The position numbers and the translations under genes were made by a program. 60,858 nucleotides of DNA, from the NCBI GenBank assembly GCA_001917585.1, contig MNEG01000043.1:1-60858 (forward strand). The letters are read 5' to 3'. This document shows, in pieces, positions 52,086-60,277 of the stretch (positions are counted from its first letter, which is position 1; every line of letters begins with the position of its first letter). Source of the stretch: Candidatus Rokubacteria bacterium 13_1_40CM_68_15 (GTDB lineage: Bacteria > Methylomirabilota > Methylomirabilia > Rokubacteriales > CSP1-6). The notes under the pieces were generated by a model. It saw only the letters and a list, made by a program, of their open reading frames with translations. It ran no database searches and was not told where the DNA came from.

Positions 52086-53445
52086 TCCCGCCACCTACCA
52101 CACCCTCCGGCTGATCGGCGTCGCCCTGCTGGCCGCAGCAGCGTCCGTCGCTGCCGCCGCGCCGGCCGTGCTCGTTGCCGTGGGGGAGGTGACGCCGACA
52201 TCGGCCGTGCTGTGGATGCGCGGCGCTGGTGCGGGCTCGGTGACCATCGCCTACGGTCCAGCGGGCGCGCCTCCCGCATCGACGGTCAGCGTCGCCGTGA
52301 CGGCAGCGACAGATCTCACCGGCCAGGTCAAACTTGCGGGCCTCGCTCCCGGGACGCGTCACGCCTATCGCGTCCAGAGCCATGGCGCGACCGCCGATGG
52401 AGAATTCGTCACGGCGCCGGCTCCCGATGCCCCGACCCGCGTGCGCTTCGTGTGGAGCGGCGACCTCGGCGGCGGGAAGCTCTGCCGTCCGCTGGAGGGC
52501 GGCTACAAGATCTTCCGCGCCATGGCGGCCTCCAGGCCCGACTTCTTCCTCTTCGTCGGCGACACCATCTACGCCGATCATCGCTGTGGCGGACCCGACG
52601 TGGTGCCCGGCACCGACTTCGTCGCGACGACGCTCCGCGGGTACCACACCAAGCATCGCTACAACCGCGAGGATCCCGCCGCGGCCGCGTTCTACGCGTC
52701 CACCGCGGTGCTGCCGATCTGGGACGATCACGAGGTCCGGAACGATTTCTCGGGCCGCGACGAGCCGCTGATGCCGACGGGACGGCAGGCCTTCCTCGAT
52801 TACTGGCCCATCGCGCCTCCGGCCGAGGAGCCCGGACGTCTGTACCGTCAGTTCCGCTGGGGCCGACTGCTCGAGGTCTTCATCCTGGACACGCGCCAGT
52901 ACCGCAGCTCGAACCGGGATCCGGACGGACCCGGCAAGACCATGCTGGGCGCCGCGCAGCGGCGGTGGCTGGTCGACGGCGTGACGGCGTCGTCGGCCAC
53001 CTGGAAGGTCATCGTCTCGAGCGTGCCGCTCTCGGTCCCGACGGGTCCTCCGGCCGCGCACGACTCGTGGTCCAACGCGAGCATCTTCGGCGTGCCCGAA
53101 GACAACACCACCGGCTTCGCCTTCGAGCGCGACTTCATCCTGCGTGCGTTCCGCGACCGCGCCGTCAAGAACGTCGTATTCCTCGCCGCCGACGTGCATC
53201 ACGCCGAGCTGATCCGTCATCACCCCACGCCGGGCTTCTCGTTCTACGAGTTCATCGCCGGACCGCTGTCGGCCACGCAGGGCCGGCCGCGCGCCCTCGA
53301 CCAGGGACTGAACCCGCGCTCGCTCTTCGCCCGCGGCGGTGTCAACAACTTCGGCGAGATCACGGTGGAGCCCAATCTGCTCAGCGTGCGGATCATCGAC
53401 GACGACGGCGGGGCGCTCTTCACGCACGCGATGGGACCGGAGTGA
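52075..53445 (+). CDS. phoD: PhoD-like alkaline phosphatase 1
   Basis: A 456-residue exported phosphatase. A signal peptide-like stretch (LIGVALLAAAASVAAA) leads to a fibronectin-like domain (VTPTSAVLWMRGAG) and the PhoD catalytic domain: FVWSGDLGGGKLC, LFVGDTIYADHRCGG, LPIWDDHEVRNDF and VFLAADVHHAE. PhoD enzymes use calcium and iron to release phosphate from esters. The TTG start overlaps the peptidase stop. A paralog follows directly. Confidence 0.88.
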   Translation: MPRSPATYHTLRLIGVALLAAAASVAAAAPAVLVAVGEVTPTSAVLWMRGAGAGSVTIAYGPAGAPPASTVSVAVTAATDLTGQVKLAGLAPGTRHAYRVQSHGATADGEFVTAPAPDAPTRVRFVWSGDLGGGKLCRPLEGGYKIFRAMAASRPDFFLFVGDTIYADHRCGGPDVVPGTDFVATTLRGYHTKHRYNREDPAAAAFYASTAVLPIWDDHEVRNDFSGRDEPLMPTGRQAFLDYWPIAPPAEEPGRLYRQFRWGRLLEVFILDTRQYRSSNRDPDGPGKTMLGAAQRRWLVDGVTASSATWKVIVSSVPLSVPTGPPAAHDSWSNASIFGVPEDNTTGFAFERDFILRAFRDRAVKNVVFLAADVHHAELIRHHPTPGFSFYEFIAGPLSATQGRPRALDQGLNPRSLFARGGVNNFGEITVEPNLLSVRIIDDDGGALFTHAMGPE

Positions 53446-54830
53446 CCGTGCGCCCGTTCAACCTCATCTCGTCGGCGCTCCTGGTGCTCTCGATGGTCCC
53501 GACCGGCCTCGGTCCAGCCGCGCCGGTGGCGGTGCCGGCGCCGGCCGGTTTGCTGGTGACCGTCAGCGAGGTGGCCGACGCCGCCGCCACGATCTGGACG
53601 CGTAGCGAGAGCGAGCGCGTCCGTGTTCGCTACGCGCCGGTCGGGGACGCGGAGTCTCTGGTCGAGGTGCAGGAACGTCCCGATCCGGATCGCGACTTCA
53701 CGGCCGCGGTGCGACTGCGCGGGCTGCGACCCGGCACACGCTACGCCTACGAGGTCCTCGACGACGGCGACCGTGCCGACGGCCAGTTCACGACAGCACC
53801 GGCCGCCCATGCGAACGCTTCCGTCCGGTTGCTCTGGAGCGGCGACCTGGGCGGCAAGGGACATTGCCGCGACATCGAGGACGGCTATCCGATCTTCCGC
53901 CCGATGGCCCAGCGCCACCCCGACCTCTTCCTCTTCGTCGGCGACACGATCTACGCCGACCAGCGCTGCGGCCACGGCGCGTTCGTGCCCGGCGCTGATT
54001 TCGTCGCGACGACCCTCGACGGCTACCACGCCAAGCATCGGTACAACCGCGCGGATCAGCTCGTGCAGCGGTTTTTCCGGAACACCGCCGTGTATGCGAC
54101 CTGGGACGACCACGAGGTCGAGAACAACTTCTGGGGGTCGGAAGACCCCTTGATGCCCCTGGGCCGCCGCGCGTTCTTCGACTACTTTCCGATCGTCGCA
54201 TCGGCCACGGACCCCGAGCGCCTCTATCGCCGCGTGCGCTGGGGGCGCAACGTCGAGATCTTCATTCTCGACACCCGCCAGTACCGGAGCTCGAACTGGA
54301 TGGCGGACGGGCCGGGCAAGACGATGCTGGGTCCGACACAACGTCGGTGGCTGATCGAGGGCGTGACCATCTCCGACGCGACCTGGAAGATCGTCGTGAC
54401 GTCGGTCCCGCTGGGCGTGTTCACCGGAGGCGGCGCCGCCGACTCGTGGTCGAACGCCAACCTCCTGGGGCTGCCGCGGCGCAGCGGCACCGGATTCGTG
54501 AACGAGCGCGACGAGATCTTGCGAGGGTTGCACGATAGAGGCGTCCACAATGTCGTCTTCGTCGCCTGCGAAGTCCACCACGGCGAGGTTGTCCGTCACG
54601 AGCCATTCCCCGGCTACGTCATTCACGAGTTCCTGGCCGGACCACTGGCGGCGCGGGCCGGCTATCCGCTACCGCTCGACCGCTCGCTGCGGTCGCGCTC
54701 GCTGGGGTCGCTCGGCCTGGCGCTGAACTTCGGTGAGATCGAGGCCGACGGCGAGGCTCTCCAGGTACGCATCATCGACGCGGCCGGCGCGGTCCGCGTC
54801 TCACAGCGGATTCCAGCGCTCAGGAACTGA
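53442..54830 (+). CDS. phoD: PhoD-like alkaline phosphatase 2
   Basis: A 462-residue paralog of the preceding gene, with the same order of motifs: LLWSGDLGGKGHC, LFVGDTIYADQRCGHG, YATWDDHEVENNFWG and VVFVACEVHHGEVV. An N-terminal hydrophobic stretch (SSALLVLSMVPTGLG) may be a signal peptide. GTG overlaps the upstream stop (GTGA), so both are made from one message. Sequence differences along the whole length show the duplication is old. Confidence 0.9.
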   Translation: MTVRPFNLISSALLVLSMVPTGLGPAAPVAVPAPAGLLVTVSEVADAAATIWTRSESERVRVRYAPVGDAESLVEVQERPDPDRDFTAAVRLRGLRPGTRYAYEVLDDGDRADGQFTTAPAAHANASVRLLWSGDLGGKGHCRDIEDGYPIFRPMAQRHPDLFLFVGDTIYADQRCGHGAFVPGADFVATTLDGYHAKHRYNRADQLVQRFFRNTAVYATWDDHEVENNFWGSEDPLMPLGRRAFFDYFPIVASATDPERLYRRVRWGRNVEIFILDTRQYRSSNWMADGPGKTMLGPTQRRWLIEGVTISDATWKIVVTSVPLGVFTGGGAADSWSNANLLGLPRRSGTGFVNERDEILRGLHDRGVHNVVFVACEVHHGEVVRHEPFPGYVIHEFLAGPLAARAGYPLPLDRSLRSRSLGSLGLALNFGEIEADGEALQVRIIDAAGAVRVSQRIPALRN

Positions 54831-56736
54831 GCGCGGGCTTCCGGGTCCGCCACCACCAGGCGAGCCACGCGGCGGCCGCCGCGACGCTCAGCCCGGTCGC
54901 TCCCAGCTCCACCGACGTCGCGCCGTAGTGGAGCTCGATGGGGCCGCGACCGTCGTCGAGCCGGACCTCGAGATCCCAGGCCGGACCGCGCCGCGAGGCA
55001 AGCGATGTGCCGCCTCGCTGAGCGCGCCAGAGCGGATAGTATGCGACGTGCATCGACACCCAGTCGCCGGCCTTGCCGTCCACGGCGACGGTCCAGCGAC
55101 CGGCGGCGAGGCCGATCGGGATGGTGGCGTCCAAACGCCGCTCGAGGATCATGAACGGCCCGACGGTCGAGCGTCGCCCGAACGCGGGATCATCGGCGAG
55201 CGCCTGGAGCTTCGGCAGGTCCTCGTCGAGAACGACCACTGCGCTGACGCCGAGACGATCGGCCAGCGTGTTGAACGTCGCCGTGTCCAGTCCATCGAGG
55301 TCGCGCCCGAAGAGCGAATGGCCATCCAGGCGCTCGACGAGCGTGGTGATGGCGCCCGGCTCGGGCGACCCGCGATACACGAGCTTGGCAACCGGCGAGG
55401 GGTGTGTGAAGGTCCCGTTCACGATCTCGCGTCCGGCGTGGATCGGCGTGAGCGCCGTGACGTGAGTGTGGGGCCGCCACCATTCGTCACCGAAGACCAG
55501 CGGCGCACCTGACCTCACGAACAGCACACGCCCGGCCGACGATTTTCGCAGCGCCTCCCAGAGCGACTCGAGCTGAAGGCCCCGTGCGGTTGCCGCGTAG
55601 GACGGCCAGTCGGCCGCGCGCGGCCACAGCACCAGCGTGCGGTTGACCGTGCCGACCGCTGCCACCGTGGCGACCGCGGTGACGATGGTGGCCGTCGATA
55701 CCCATCCGCGCTGGCGCATGAACGAGCCGAAGGTCGATCCGGCTGCGACGATGAACGCCATCCACATGCCGTCGACGACCCGATCGGCGGGGAGCCATCG
55801 CATGCCGAGCGGCTCCAACACCGCCCCGTCGACGAGCACCACGAGAGCAGTCGCCCAGGGCCAGCGCTGGAGAATCCGGGCGGCGGGCGGTGGACTCGTG
55901 ACGAGCGGCAGCGCCAGCAAGGCCATCACCGGCAGCAAGGGATGCCGCGCCAGCAGCGTGCCCACGTCGCCGAGCGTCAGGCTGCCCCAGGCGAGCGCTC
56001 GTGTGTGGCCGAGTCGTATCAGCAGTGGCAGGGTCCAGAACGACGTGAGCGCCACTGCGTCGGCCAAGAGGACGGCGGCTTCGACCATCCGACGGGCGCG
56101 CGGTCCCGGAGCCGAGAGGGCGGCGACGACGACGAGCGTCGCTGCCGCCGGCGTGTGGGCGGGATGCGTCACGACGATCGCCGCCATGGTGATGAGCGCG
56201 AGGCCCCACGGCGGCGGCGCCTCATGCTCGGTCCAGTGGATGAGGGCCAGCGCGAGCAGCGGCAGCAGCGCCCATCCGAACCGTGCGGGCAGCATTCCGA
56301 TGTGAACCCCGCCCTCGACGCCACTGACAACGCCCGACGAAAGCGTGAGCGCAACCAGGGCGCCGGGCAACGCCAGCCAGCCATTGCCGACAACACGCAC
56401 GAGCAGCGCATAGACGGTCACGCCCGGCGCCAGCCAGGTCAGCCACAGCAGGGCCTGGTAGATCACATCCGTGGAGAGCGTGCCGAGCGAGACCCAGTGC
56501 AGAAGAAGGCCGACATAGAAGAAGCCGGGCGGATAGAACTGCATCTCGGGGTAGCCGGTCCACCATCCGGGATTCCACGTCCACGGCGCGGCGCCCCGCG
56601 TGAGCACGTGCCACAGCCGGTACACCTGGCCAGGATGATCGTCGAAGGCGGGTACCGCGAACCCGAACGCCGAAGCGCCGAAGCCGAGGCCGTACGCCAG
56701 CAGCAACGCGAGCGGAACGAAGCGGCTCCGCGCCAC
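54820..56736 (-). CDS. Large membrane protein, GT-C-like
   Basis: A 638-residue protein with about a dozen helices. The first loop carries acidic residues and aromatics (VPAFDDHPGQVYRLWHV; TWNPGWWTGYPEMQFYPP), as in GT-C glycosyltransferases and 6-pyruvoyl-tetrahydropterin synthase-related membrane proteins. A soluble part of about 200 residues follows, then a last helix. It may transfer sugars or polymerise glycans, but this is inferred. The frame is open back to 56889; GTG 56736 is preferred because upstream codons overlap the divergent gene and lack hydrophobic pattern. It overlaps PhoD2 by 11 bases. Confidence 0.75.
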   Translation of the reverse strand: MARSRFVPLALLLAYGLGFGASAFGFAVPAFDDHPGQVYRLWHVLTRGAAPWTWNPGWWTGYPEMQFYPPGFFYVGLLLHWVSLGTLSTDVIYQALLWLTWLAPGVTVYALLVRVVGNGWLALPGALVALTLSSGVVSGVEGGVHIGMLPARFGWALLPLLALALIHWTEHEAPPPWGLALITMAAIVVTHPAHTPAAATLVVVAALSAPGPRARRMVEAAVLLADAVALTSFWTLPLLIRLGHTRALAWGSLTLGDVGTLLARHPLLPVMALLALPLVTSPPPAARILQRWPWATALVVLVDGAVLEPLGMRWLPADRVVDGMWMAFIVAAGSTFGSFMRQRGWVSTATIVTAVATVAAVGTVNRTLVLWPRAADWPSYAATARGLQLESLWEALRKSSAGRVLFVRSGAPLVFGDEWWRPHTHVTALTPIHAGREIVNGTFTHPSPVAKLVYRGSPEPGAITTLVERLDGHSLFGRDLDGLDTATFNTLADRLGVSAVVVLDEDLPKLQALADDPAFGRRSTVGPFMILERRLDATIPIGLAAGRWTVAVDGKAGDWVSMHVAYYPLWRAQRGGTSLASRRGPAWDLEVRLDDGRGPIELHYGATSVELGATGLSVAAAAAWLAWWWRTRKPALSS

Positions 56737-56887
56737 GGCGACGGATGATACTTCACTTGCACGATCGAGGAGTTCGCCGAGTTCTTCGATTGACTTCGCG
56801 CACAGTTCATTGTTAAGTATGCGAAATGTCTTGCTGTCGGTGCAGTACAACTCGGGGCTCAATTCCCCTACCGATGGAGACGCGCTC

Positions 56888-58135
56888 ATGGAGAAGTTGA
56901 GAGGCTTGAAGTGCCGCGAGTGTGGTCGCGGCTACCCGTCGGCTCCCGTTCACGTCTGCGAGTTCTGTTTCGGTCCCCTCGAGGTCGATTACCACTACGA
57001 AGCACTGAAGGGGGTCGTCACCCGTCAGTCGATCGCCGCCGGTCCGCCCAGCATGTGGAGGTACAAGGACCTGCTGCCGATCGACGGCGACGTCGCGGTC
57101 GGCCACCACGTCGGCTTCACGCCGATGGTTCGCGCGCGAAACCTCGCCGACGAGCTGGGCTGTCGCGAGATCTGGATCAAGAACGACTCGGTGAGCCATC
57201 CCACGTGGTCATTCAAGGACCGCGTGGTGGCCGTCGCGGTGACGAAAGCGCTCGAGTTCGGCTTCGACACGGTGGCGTGCGCGTCCACCGGCAACCTCGC
57301 GAACTCGGTGGCCGCCCACGCCGCCGAGGCGCGGCTCAAGTCGTACATCTTCATCCCCGCCGACCTGGAGCAGGGCAAGATCCTGGCCACGCTCGTCTAC
57401 AACCCGACGCTGGTGGCCGTCGAGGGCACCTACGACGAGGTCAACCGGCTCTGCTCCGAGATCGCCGACAAGTACCGCTGGGCGTTCGTCAACGTGAATT
57501 TTCGACCCTACTATTCCGAGGGATCGAAGAGTTACGGCTTCGAAATCGTGGAACAACTGGGCTGGCGGACCCCTGACCATATCGTCGTGCCCTGCGCCGG
57601 GGGCTCGCTCATCACGAAGATCTGGAAGGCCATCAAGGAGTTCAAGACGCTGGGTCTCATCGAGGGCCCGGTGCGGACGCACATGCATGCCGCGCAAGCC
57701 GAAGGCTGCGGCCCGATCGTCACGATGATCAAGAACGACACGGATGTGCTCAAGCCGGTCCGGCCGAAGACGATCGCCAAGTCGCTGGCCATCGGCAACC
57801 CCGCCGACGGCTTCTACGCGTACCGCACGACCAAGGACTCCGGCGGCTTCGGCGCCCACGCCACCGACGAGGAAATCATCGAAGGCATGCTGCTGCTGGC
57901 GCGGACCGAGGGCATCTTCACCGAGACAGCGGGCGGCGTCACGGTGGCCGCGACCAGGAAGCTCATCGAGACCGGCGTCATCCCGCGCGATCAGTCGGTC
58001 GTCATCTCTATCACCGGCAACGGGCTCAAGACGCCCGACGCCCTGTACGACCGCCTGGAGACGCACGTGAAGATCCGTCCGACGCTGTCAGCGTTCGATC
58101 GGGCCCTGACCGATCTGAAGTCGCAGACCAACTGA
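56888..58135 (+). CDS. Threonine synthase-like PLP enzyme with zinc ribbon
   Basis: A 415-residue fold-II PLP enzyme. The N-terminus has a zinc ribbon (C9, C12, C24, C27 in CRECGRGYPSAPVHVCEFC), and the PLP lysine is K110 in HPTWSFKDRVVAVAV. Further marks are ACASTGNLANSVAAHAAEA and CAGGSLITKIWKAI. Canonical function is to make threonine from phosphohomoserine, but close relatives perform sulfur-addition reactions. The gene is immediately followed by a sulfur carrier and a NIL-domain gene, which favours a role in making cysteine or homocysteine with protein-bound sulfur. GGAG lies before the ATG. Confidence 0.88.
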   Translation: MEKLRGLKCRECGRGYPSAPVHVCEFCFGPLEVDYHYEALKGVVTRQSIAAGPPSMWRYKDLLPIDGDVAVGHHVGFTPMVRARNLADELGCREIWIKNDSVSHPTWSFKDRVVAVAVTKALEFGFDTVACASTGNLANSVAAHAAEARLKSYIFIPADLEQGKILATLVYNPTLVAVEGTYDEVNRLCSEIADKYRWAFVNVNFRPYYSEGSKSYGFEIVEQLGWRTPDHIVVPCAGGSLITKIWKAIKEFKTLGLIEGPVRTHMHAAQAEGCGPIVTMIKNDTDVLKPVRPKTIAKSLAIGNPADGFYAYRTTKDSGGFGAHATDEEIIEGMLLLARTEGIFTETAGGVTVAATRKLIETGVIPRDQSVVISITGNGLKTPDALYDRLETHVKIRPTLSAFDRALTDLKSQTN

Positions 58136-58147
58136 CGGAGGAGCCTC

Positions 58148-58423
58148 ATGCCGCTGGTACGCATTCCGACGCCGCTGCGTGCGCTCACCAAGGGGAGCGC
58201 CGAAGTGCAGGCCAAGGGCGGCAGCGTCGCCGCCGTGGTCGACGACCTCGAGCGCCAGTTCCCGGGTCTGCGCGAGCGCCTGGTGGACGAGGGCGGTGAG
58301 CTCCGTCGGTTCATCAACATCTACGTCAACGAAGAGGACATCCGGTTCCTCGATGGCAAGAAGACCGTGCTCAAGGAGAGTGACCAGGTGTCGATCGTCC
58401 CCGCCATCGCCGGAGGCGCCTGA
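58148..58423 (+). CDS. MoaD/ThiS-like sulfur carrier ending Gly-Gly-Ala (CysO/HcyS-like)
   Basis: A 91-residue beta-grasp protein that matches CysO-type carriers over its length: RIPTPLRALTKG, GELRRFINIYVNEEDIRFL and SDQVSIVPAIAGGA. The thiocarboxylate would form on Gly90, but an extra alanine follows. HcyS of Wolinella succinogenes has the same terminal alanine, which a metalloprotease removes first. CysO of mycobacteria ends at Gly-Gly. A GGAGGAG ribosome site is present. It lies 12 bases after the PLP enzyme gene, which probably uses its sulfur. Confidence 0.9.
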   Translation: MPLVRIPTPLRALTKGSAEVQAKGGSVAAVVDDLERQFPGLRERLVDEGGELRRFINIYVNEEDIRFLDGKKTVLKESDQVSIVPAIAGGA

Positions 58424-58438
58424 GCGCCGGTGCTCGCC

Positions 58439-58681
58439 ATGGCCCGCCTGCGCGTGCGTCTGACGTTTCCCGCCAACCTGATCCAGGAGCCGATCCTCTA
58501 TCGCCTGGTGAAGGACTTCGACATCGTCATCAACATCCGGCGCGCCGACGTGAAGGCCGACTACGGGTGGGTGGCGCTGGAGATGGAGGCGGACGAAGGG
58601 ACGCTCCAGCGGGGCGTCGAATGGCTCAAGCAGCGCGGCGTCCAGGTCGATCCCATCGAACGCGACGTCATCGTCCCCTGA
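58439..58681 (+). CDS. NIL-domain protein
   Basis: An 80-residue protein made of one NIL domain: MARLRVRLTFPANLIQEPIL, then DFDIVINIRRADVKADYGW and GVEWLKQRGVQVDPIE. NIL domains are found in methionine importers and in sulfide-based homocysteine synthesis proteins, where they may bind methionine or related compounds. It follows the carrier by 15 bases; GTG 58430 is an alternative start. It may sense the end product of the sulfur module. Confidence 0.85.
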   Translation: MARLRVRLTFPANLIQEPILYRLVKDFDIVINIRRADVKADYGWVALEMEADEGTLQRGVEWLKQRGVQVDPIERDVIVP

Positions 58682-58686
58682 CGCGC

Positions 58687-58838
58687 GCGTGATTGCTTGG
58701 TCGGCGGCCGGGGCTGGTATGCCCCTCGTCGACCACGCCATCCGACGTTACTTCGCGGCCAGTTCGACACGCGTGTCCGAGACAGTGCCCTGAGACACGG
58801 GTCTCCGAGGGGCACACCAGCTCCGGCCGCCACCACGC
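58687..58838. ncRNA. Structured element, copy 1
   Basis: A 26-bp stem with one G-U pair and one mismatch joins 58703-58728 to 58806-58831, and an outer helix GCGTG/CACGC (58687-58691 with 58834-58838) extends it. The interior holds CCGAGACAGTGCCCTGAG and ACACGGGTCTCC. The copy at 58891 has the same layout with compensatory changes. It has no reading frame of note. The strand and function are unknown. Confidence 0.6.
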
Positions 58839-58890
58839 AGGCACGTGCTCGCGAGGAGCGGTAACATCGCGTCCATGTTCGCTGACGCGC

Positions 58891-59049
58891 GCGTGGTCGC
58901 GTATACGGGCGGGGGCTGGCGTGTTACTCGTCGACCACGCCTCCTGACACTGCTTGAAGTCCCGTTCCACACGCAACTCCGAGACATTACCCTGATACAC
59001 GGGTCTCCGAGCAACACACCAGCCCCCGCCGTCGATCACGTGGCCACGC
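58891..59049. ncRNA. Structured element, copy 2
   Basis: The second copy is offset by 202 bases. Its main stem joins 58908-58930 to 59008-59030 (two mismatches), with an outer helix GCGTGG/CCACGC (58891-58896 with 59044-59049). Compared with copy 1, C709-G825 is replaced by G911-C027, and two C-G pairs by T-A (last three digits of 58xxx and 59xxx positions), so pairing is kept while sequence changes. It ends 52 bases before the aminotransferase gene, so a cis-regulatory role is possible. Confidence 0.6.
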
Positions 59050-59101
59050 TCCTCAGGGCCGTTGCCTCCCGGTCGATGACGTCAACCAAGCCCTTACGGC
59101 C

Positions 59102-60277
59102 ATGAGATCCGATCGGATGTCGAGGAGGGTGCAGGGGTTCACGGAGTCGGTGATCCGCGAGATGACCCGCGTGGTGGACCAGCTCGGCGGCGTGAATCTC
59201 GCTCAAGGCATGCCGAACTTTCCGCCGCCGCGCGAGCTCATCGACGCCGCCCACGAGGCGCTCGAGGGCGACTTCCACCAGTACTCGGTCACCTGGGGCG
59301 CGCCGCGGCTGCGGCGGGCCATCGCCGACAAGTACCGGAAATTCTACGGGCTCGACATCGATCCGGAGCGCCACCTGACGGTGTGTTGCGGCTCGACGGA
59401 GACGATGCTGTCCACGCTGCTGGCCGTGCTCAACCCCGGCGACGAAGTCATCATCTTCGAGCCCTTCTACGAGAACTACGGCCCGGGCTGCATCATCTCG
59501 GGCGCCGAGCCGGTATGGGTGCCGCTCGAGCCGCCCGAATTCGTGTTCGATCCCGACCGGCTGCGGAAGGCGGTGTCGCCGCGCACGAGGGCGATCGTCT
59601 TCAACAGCCCGAACAACCCGACCGGCAAGGTCTTCTCGCGCGGCGAGCTGGAGGTCATCGCCGAGCTCTGTCGCGAGCACGACCTGCTCGCCATCACCGA
59701 CGAGATTTACGAGCACATCGTCTACGACGGCCTCGGTCACACGCCGATCGCCACGCTGCCGGGCATGGCCGAGCGCACGATCACCATCTCCGGCATCTCG
59801 AAGTCCTATTCGGTGACCGGCTGGCGCATCGGGTACGCGGTCGCACCGGCCGACCTCAGCGTCGGCATTCGCCGCGCCCACGACTTCGTGACCGTGGGGG
59901 CACCGCATCCGCTGCAGGAGGCCGCCGTGGTCGCGCTGACGCTGCCCGACAGCTATTACGTCGGGCTCCGCGAAATGTATCAGGCCAAGCGCGACCTGCT
60001 CTTCGGGTGGCTCGAGAAGGCCGGGTTCGTGGCCTGGAAGCCGCACGGGGCCTACTACATCCTGACGGATGCCGCCCACTTCCTGAGGCGCTACGGCATC
60101 GAGGACGACACCGCGTTCGCCATGTTCCTCATCAAGCACGTCGGCGTGGCGACCGTGCCGGGGTCGTCTTTCTACGCCCACCCCGAGCTCGGACGCACGA
60201 AGATCCGGTTCTGCTTCCCGAAGACCGAAGAGGTCCTCCAGGAAGCGGGAGAACGGCTCCAGAAGCTCCGCTCTTGA
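59102..60277 (+). CDS. Class I/II aminotransferase
   Basis: A 391-residue PLP enzyme: VNLAQGMPNFPPP near the start, the substrate loop FHQYSVTWGAPRLRRAIA, FNSPNNPTGKVFSRGEL, and the PLP lysine K234 in ISGISKSYSVTGWRIGY. It resembles aspartate, aromatic or kynurenine-type aminotransferases; the substrate is unclear. ATG 59102 has no ribosome site, and ACGGCC directly before it can pair with GGCCGT at 59057-59062. The glycerate kinase gene overlaps its stop. Confidence 0.92.
   Translation: MRSDRMSRRVQGFTESVIREMTRVVDQLGGVNLAQGMPNFPPPRELIDAAHEALEGDFHQYSVTWGAPRLRRAIADKYRKFYGLDIDPERHLTVCCGSTETMLSTLLAVLNPGDEVIIFEPFYENYGPGCIISGAEPVWVPLEPPEFVFDPDRLRKAVSPRTRAIVFNSPNNPTGKVFSRGELEVIAELCREHDLLAITDEIYEHIVYDGLGHTPIATLPGMAERTITISGISKSYSVTGWRIGYAVAPADLSVGIRRAHDFVTVGAPHPLQEAAVVALTLPDSYYVGLREMYQAKRDLLFGWLEKAGFVAWKPHGAYYILTDAAHFLRRYGIEDDTAFAMFLIKHVGVATVPGSSFYAHPELGRTKIRFCFPKTEEVLQEAGERLQKLRS

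Noticed and set aside
56737..56889. A 51-residue N-terminal extension of the large membrane protein
   Set aside because: It would overlap the promoter and leader of the divergent PLP enzyme gene and lacks hydrophobic or conserved sequence.
58687..59049. tRNA genes or known riboswitch in the tandem structured element
   Set aside because: No TPsiC-like loop or CCA end, and the conserved cores of the common riboswitch classes I can recognise by eye are absent.
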